Source: Afipia sp. GAS231
Lineage (GTDB): Bacteria > Pseudomonadota > Alphaproteobacteria > Rhizobiales > Xanthobacteraceae
NCBI RefSeq assembly: GCF_900103365.1
Contig: NZ_LT629703.1
Location: forward strand, 6,558,501 to 6,622,500
DNA: 64,000 nt
Reading direction: 5' to 3'
Shown: positions 62,990-64,000 of the stretch, piece by piece
Position numbering within the stretch: the first letter of the stretch is position 1
Layout: every line of letters begins with the position of its first letter
Translations under genes and position numbers: made by a program
The notes under the pieces: generated by a model
Database searches by the model: none
What the model saw: the letters and a program-made list of their open reading frames with translations, nothing else
What the model was told of the DNA's origin: nothing

Positions 62990-63805
62990 ATGGGTCCAAA
63001 GGCAATGAAAGACAAGAAGGACATCGTGGAAAACTGGCTGCCGCGATATACCGGCACGCCGCTTTCTGAATTCGGGGAATATGTCCTCCTGACCAACTTC
63101 GACAACTATGTCGAATGGTTCGCCACGGCACACGGCGGGTTGGTAAAGGGCATAGATCGACCGATGCCCAACGCGACCGCCGAAGGTATTACTCTGATCA
63201 ACTTCGGCATGGGAAGCCCGAATGCCGCGACCGTGATGGATCTGCTGAGCGCCATCGCGCCGAAAGCCGTGTTGTTTCTTGGAAAATGTGGCGGATTGAA
63301 ACGCAAAAATCAGATTGGCGACTTGATTCTGCCGATCGCAGCCATTCGGGGCGAGGGCACCTCGAATGACTACCTGCCGCCGGAGGTCCCCGCGCTGCCC
63401 GCGTTCCAGTTGCAGCGCGCGGTATCAACGATGATCCGGGACCTCGGTCACGATTATTGGACGGGTACTGTGTACACGACCAATCGCCGCGTCTGGGAAC
63501 ACGATGATCGCTTTAGGGACATGTTGCGTCATACCCGAAGCATGGCGATCGACATGGAGACCGCAACAATCTTCGCGGCAGGATTCGCCAACCACATTTC
63601 GACCGGCGCGCTGCTTCTTGTGTCCGACCAGCCCATGATTCCCGAGGGCGTGAAGACTGAAATGTCGGATCGGATGGTGACCGAGAACTATGTCGAAATG
63701 CACATCAGAATCGGGATAGAGGCCCTGAAGCTCGTGCGCCGCCGTGGCCGCAGCGTCAAGCATTTGCGCTTCGAAGACGATTTCGACCGAGGGCATGAGA
63801 CATGA
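62990..63805 (+). CDS. amn: AMP nucleosidase-like protein (short form)
   Basis: A 271-residue nucleoside phosphorylase-fold protein resembling the catalytic half of AMP nucleosidase, which hydrolyses AMP to adenine and ribose-5-phosphate. 'WLPRYTGTPLSEFGEYVLLT' is the family start, 'FGMGSPNAATVMDLL' the phosphate-loop region, and 'RSMAIDMETATIFAAGFAN' the purine-binding/catalytic block with the ME-TA pattern. Long bacterial Amn (about 480 residues) has an extra N-terminal regulatory domain absent here. A second ATG at 63005 may be the true start. Confidence 0.85.
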   Translation: MGPKAMKDKKDIVENWLPRYTGTPLSEFGEYVLLTNFDNYVEWFATAHGGLVKGIDRPMPNATAEGITLINFGMGSPNAATVMDLLSAIAPKAVLFLGKCGGLKRKNQIGDLILPIAAIRGEGTSNDYLPPEVPALPAFQLQRAVSTMIRDLGHDYWTGTVYTTNRRVWEHDDRFRDMLRHTRSMAIDMETATIFAAGFANHISTGALLLVSDQPMIPEGVKTEMSDRMVTENYVEMHIRIGIEALKLVRRRGRSVKHLRFEDDFDRGHET

Positions 63806-63822
63806 GGCGGCGTCGCGCCGCC
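63806..63822 (+). terminator. GC hairpin directly after the AMP nucleosidase-like gene
   Basis: GGCGGCG, loop TCG and CGCCGCC begin one base after the stop codon. The stem is perfect but no T-run follows, so termination strength is uncertain. Confidence 0.45.
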
Positions 63823-63862
63823 GCATGAAAGGGCGAGGCGAGGGGCCGCATCGAAGATGGCG

Positions 63863-63899
63863 CGCCAAGCCCGACGCCGCCAGGCCGCGCGGCTTGGCG
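63863..63899. repeat. 9-bp inverted repeat
   Basis: CGCCAAGCC at 63863-63871 and GGCTTGGCG at 63891-63899 pair perfectly around a 19-base GC-rich loop. It lies in non-coding DNA 60-95 bases after the AMP nucleosidase-like gene. The role is unknown. Confidence 0.5.
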
Positions 63900-64000
63900 G
63901 CTATCGCGAGAGCGGCACCGGTCGCGGTTCAGTGATGGGCCGAAACGCTCTTGACGCATTCGGACACCAAATCACCGGGTGCGTGATGGCTGATGTCACC

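Noticed and set aside
63929..64000. Minus-strand frame of 23 codons ending at 63929, possibly the end of a gene entering from the right; also a plus-strand frame starting at 63935
   Set aside because: Both frames look equally plausible and are too short to support either.

Overview
The window reads as chromosomal DNA of a high-GC alphaproteobacterium, most like Bradyrhizobium/Rhodopseudomonas (Nitrobacteraceae). The signs are long GC-rich genes, a Bug-type solute receptor, Liv-type ABC transporters with a fused LivM-LivG, several MmgE/PrpD, CaiB and SDR genes, a phasin and a UPF0182 protein. The assignment comes from gene content only; no rRNA, tRNA, CRISPR array or complete insertion sequence was seen.

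Layout. (1) 140-4764: a cobalamin riboswitch heads a B12 unit of TonB-dependent receptor, PepSY membrane protein and CobU. (2) 4986-6260: serA. (3) 6265-19645: a catabolic island. One long minus-strand cluster (3-hydroxyisobutyrate-DH-like, PrpD, LivH, LivM-LivG fusion, LivF, two tandem binding proteins, CMD, SDR, GntR, Bug receptor) diverges from a second PrpD and a second CMD. The shared divergent promoter holds a palindrome. (4) 19805-27129: a TetR regulator divergent from an acyl-CoA ligase, phasin, acetoacetate decarboxylase, hydroxyacyl-CoA DH, CoA-transferase and SDR operon, closed by a bidirectional terminator against an MFS permease (27247-28617).

(5) 28944-34308: an accessory stretch with a truncated HlyD-type adaptor and an unusual three-gene minus-strand set (long periplasmic coiled-coil protein with internal 46-residue repeats, TAXI-type binding protein without TRAP permeases, VasI/TagO-like protein), then a secreted DsrE-like protein. 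(6) 34366-58450: an exopolysaccharide locus. It has an acyltransferase, a P-loop kinase fused to a Wzx flippase, a Wzz/BY-kinase, an asparagine synthase homologue, a Wzy-like polymerase, GT4, Wza-like export protein, a secreted propeller-like protein, LegB-like dehydratase, phosphoglycosyl transferase, DegT aminotransferase, sugar nucleotidyltransferase, three LuxR-type regulators, glmS and ugd. GlmS and Ugd can feed UDP-GlcNAc and UDP-glucuronate. The nucleotidyltransferase, dehydratase and aminotransferase make an amino-deoxy sugar. The phosphoglycosyl transferase starts the lipid-linked unit, and the flippase, Wzy, Wzz and Wza flip, polymerise and export it. (7) 58507-63805: small proteins, a methyltransferase, a large UPF0182 membrane protein and an AMP nucleosidase-like protein.

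Most notable: the kinase-flippase fusion, the coiled-coil/TAXI/TagO-like module, and a 12-base element found three times, only in intergenic DNA of the polysaccharide locus.
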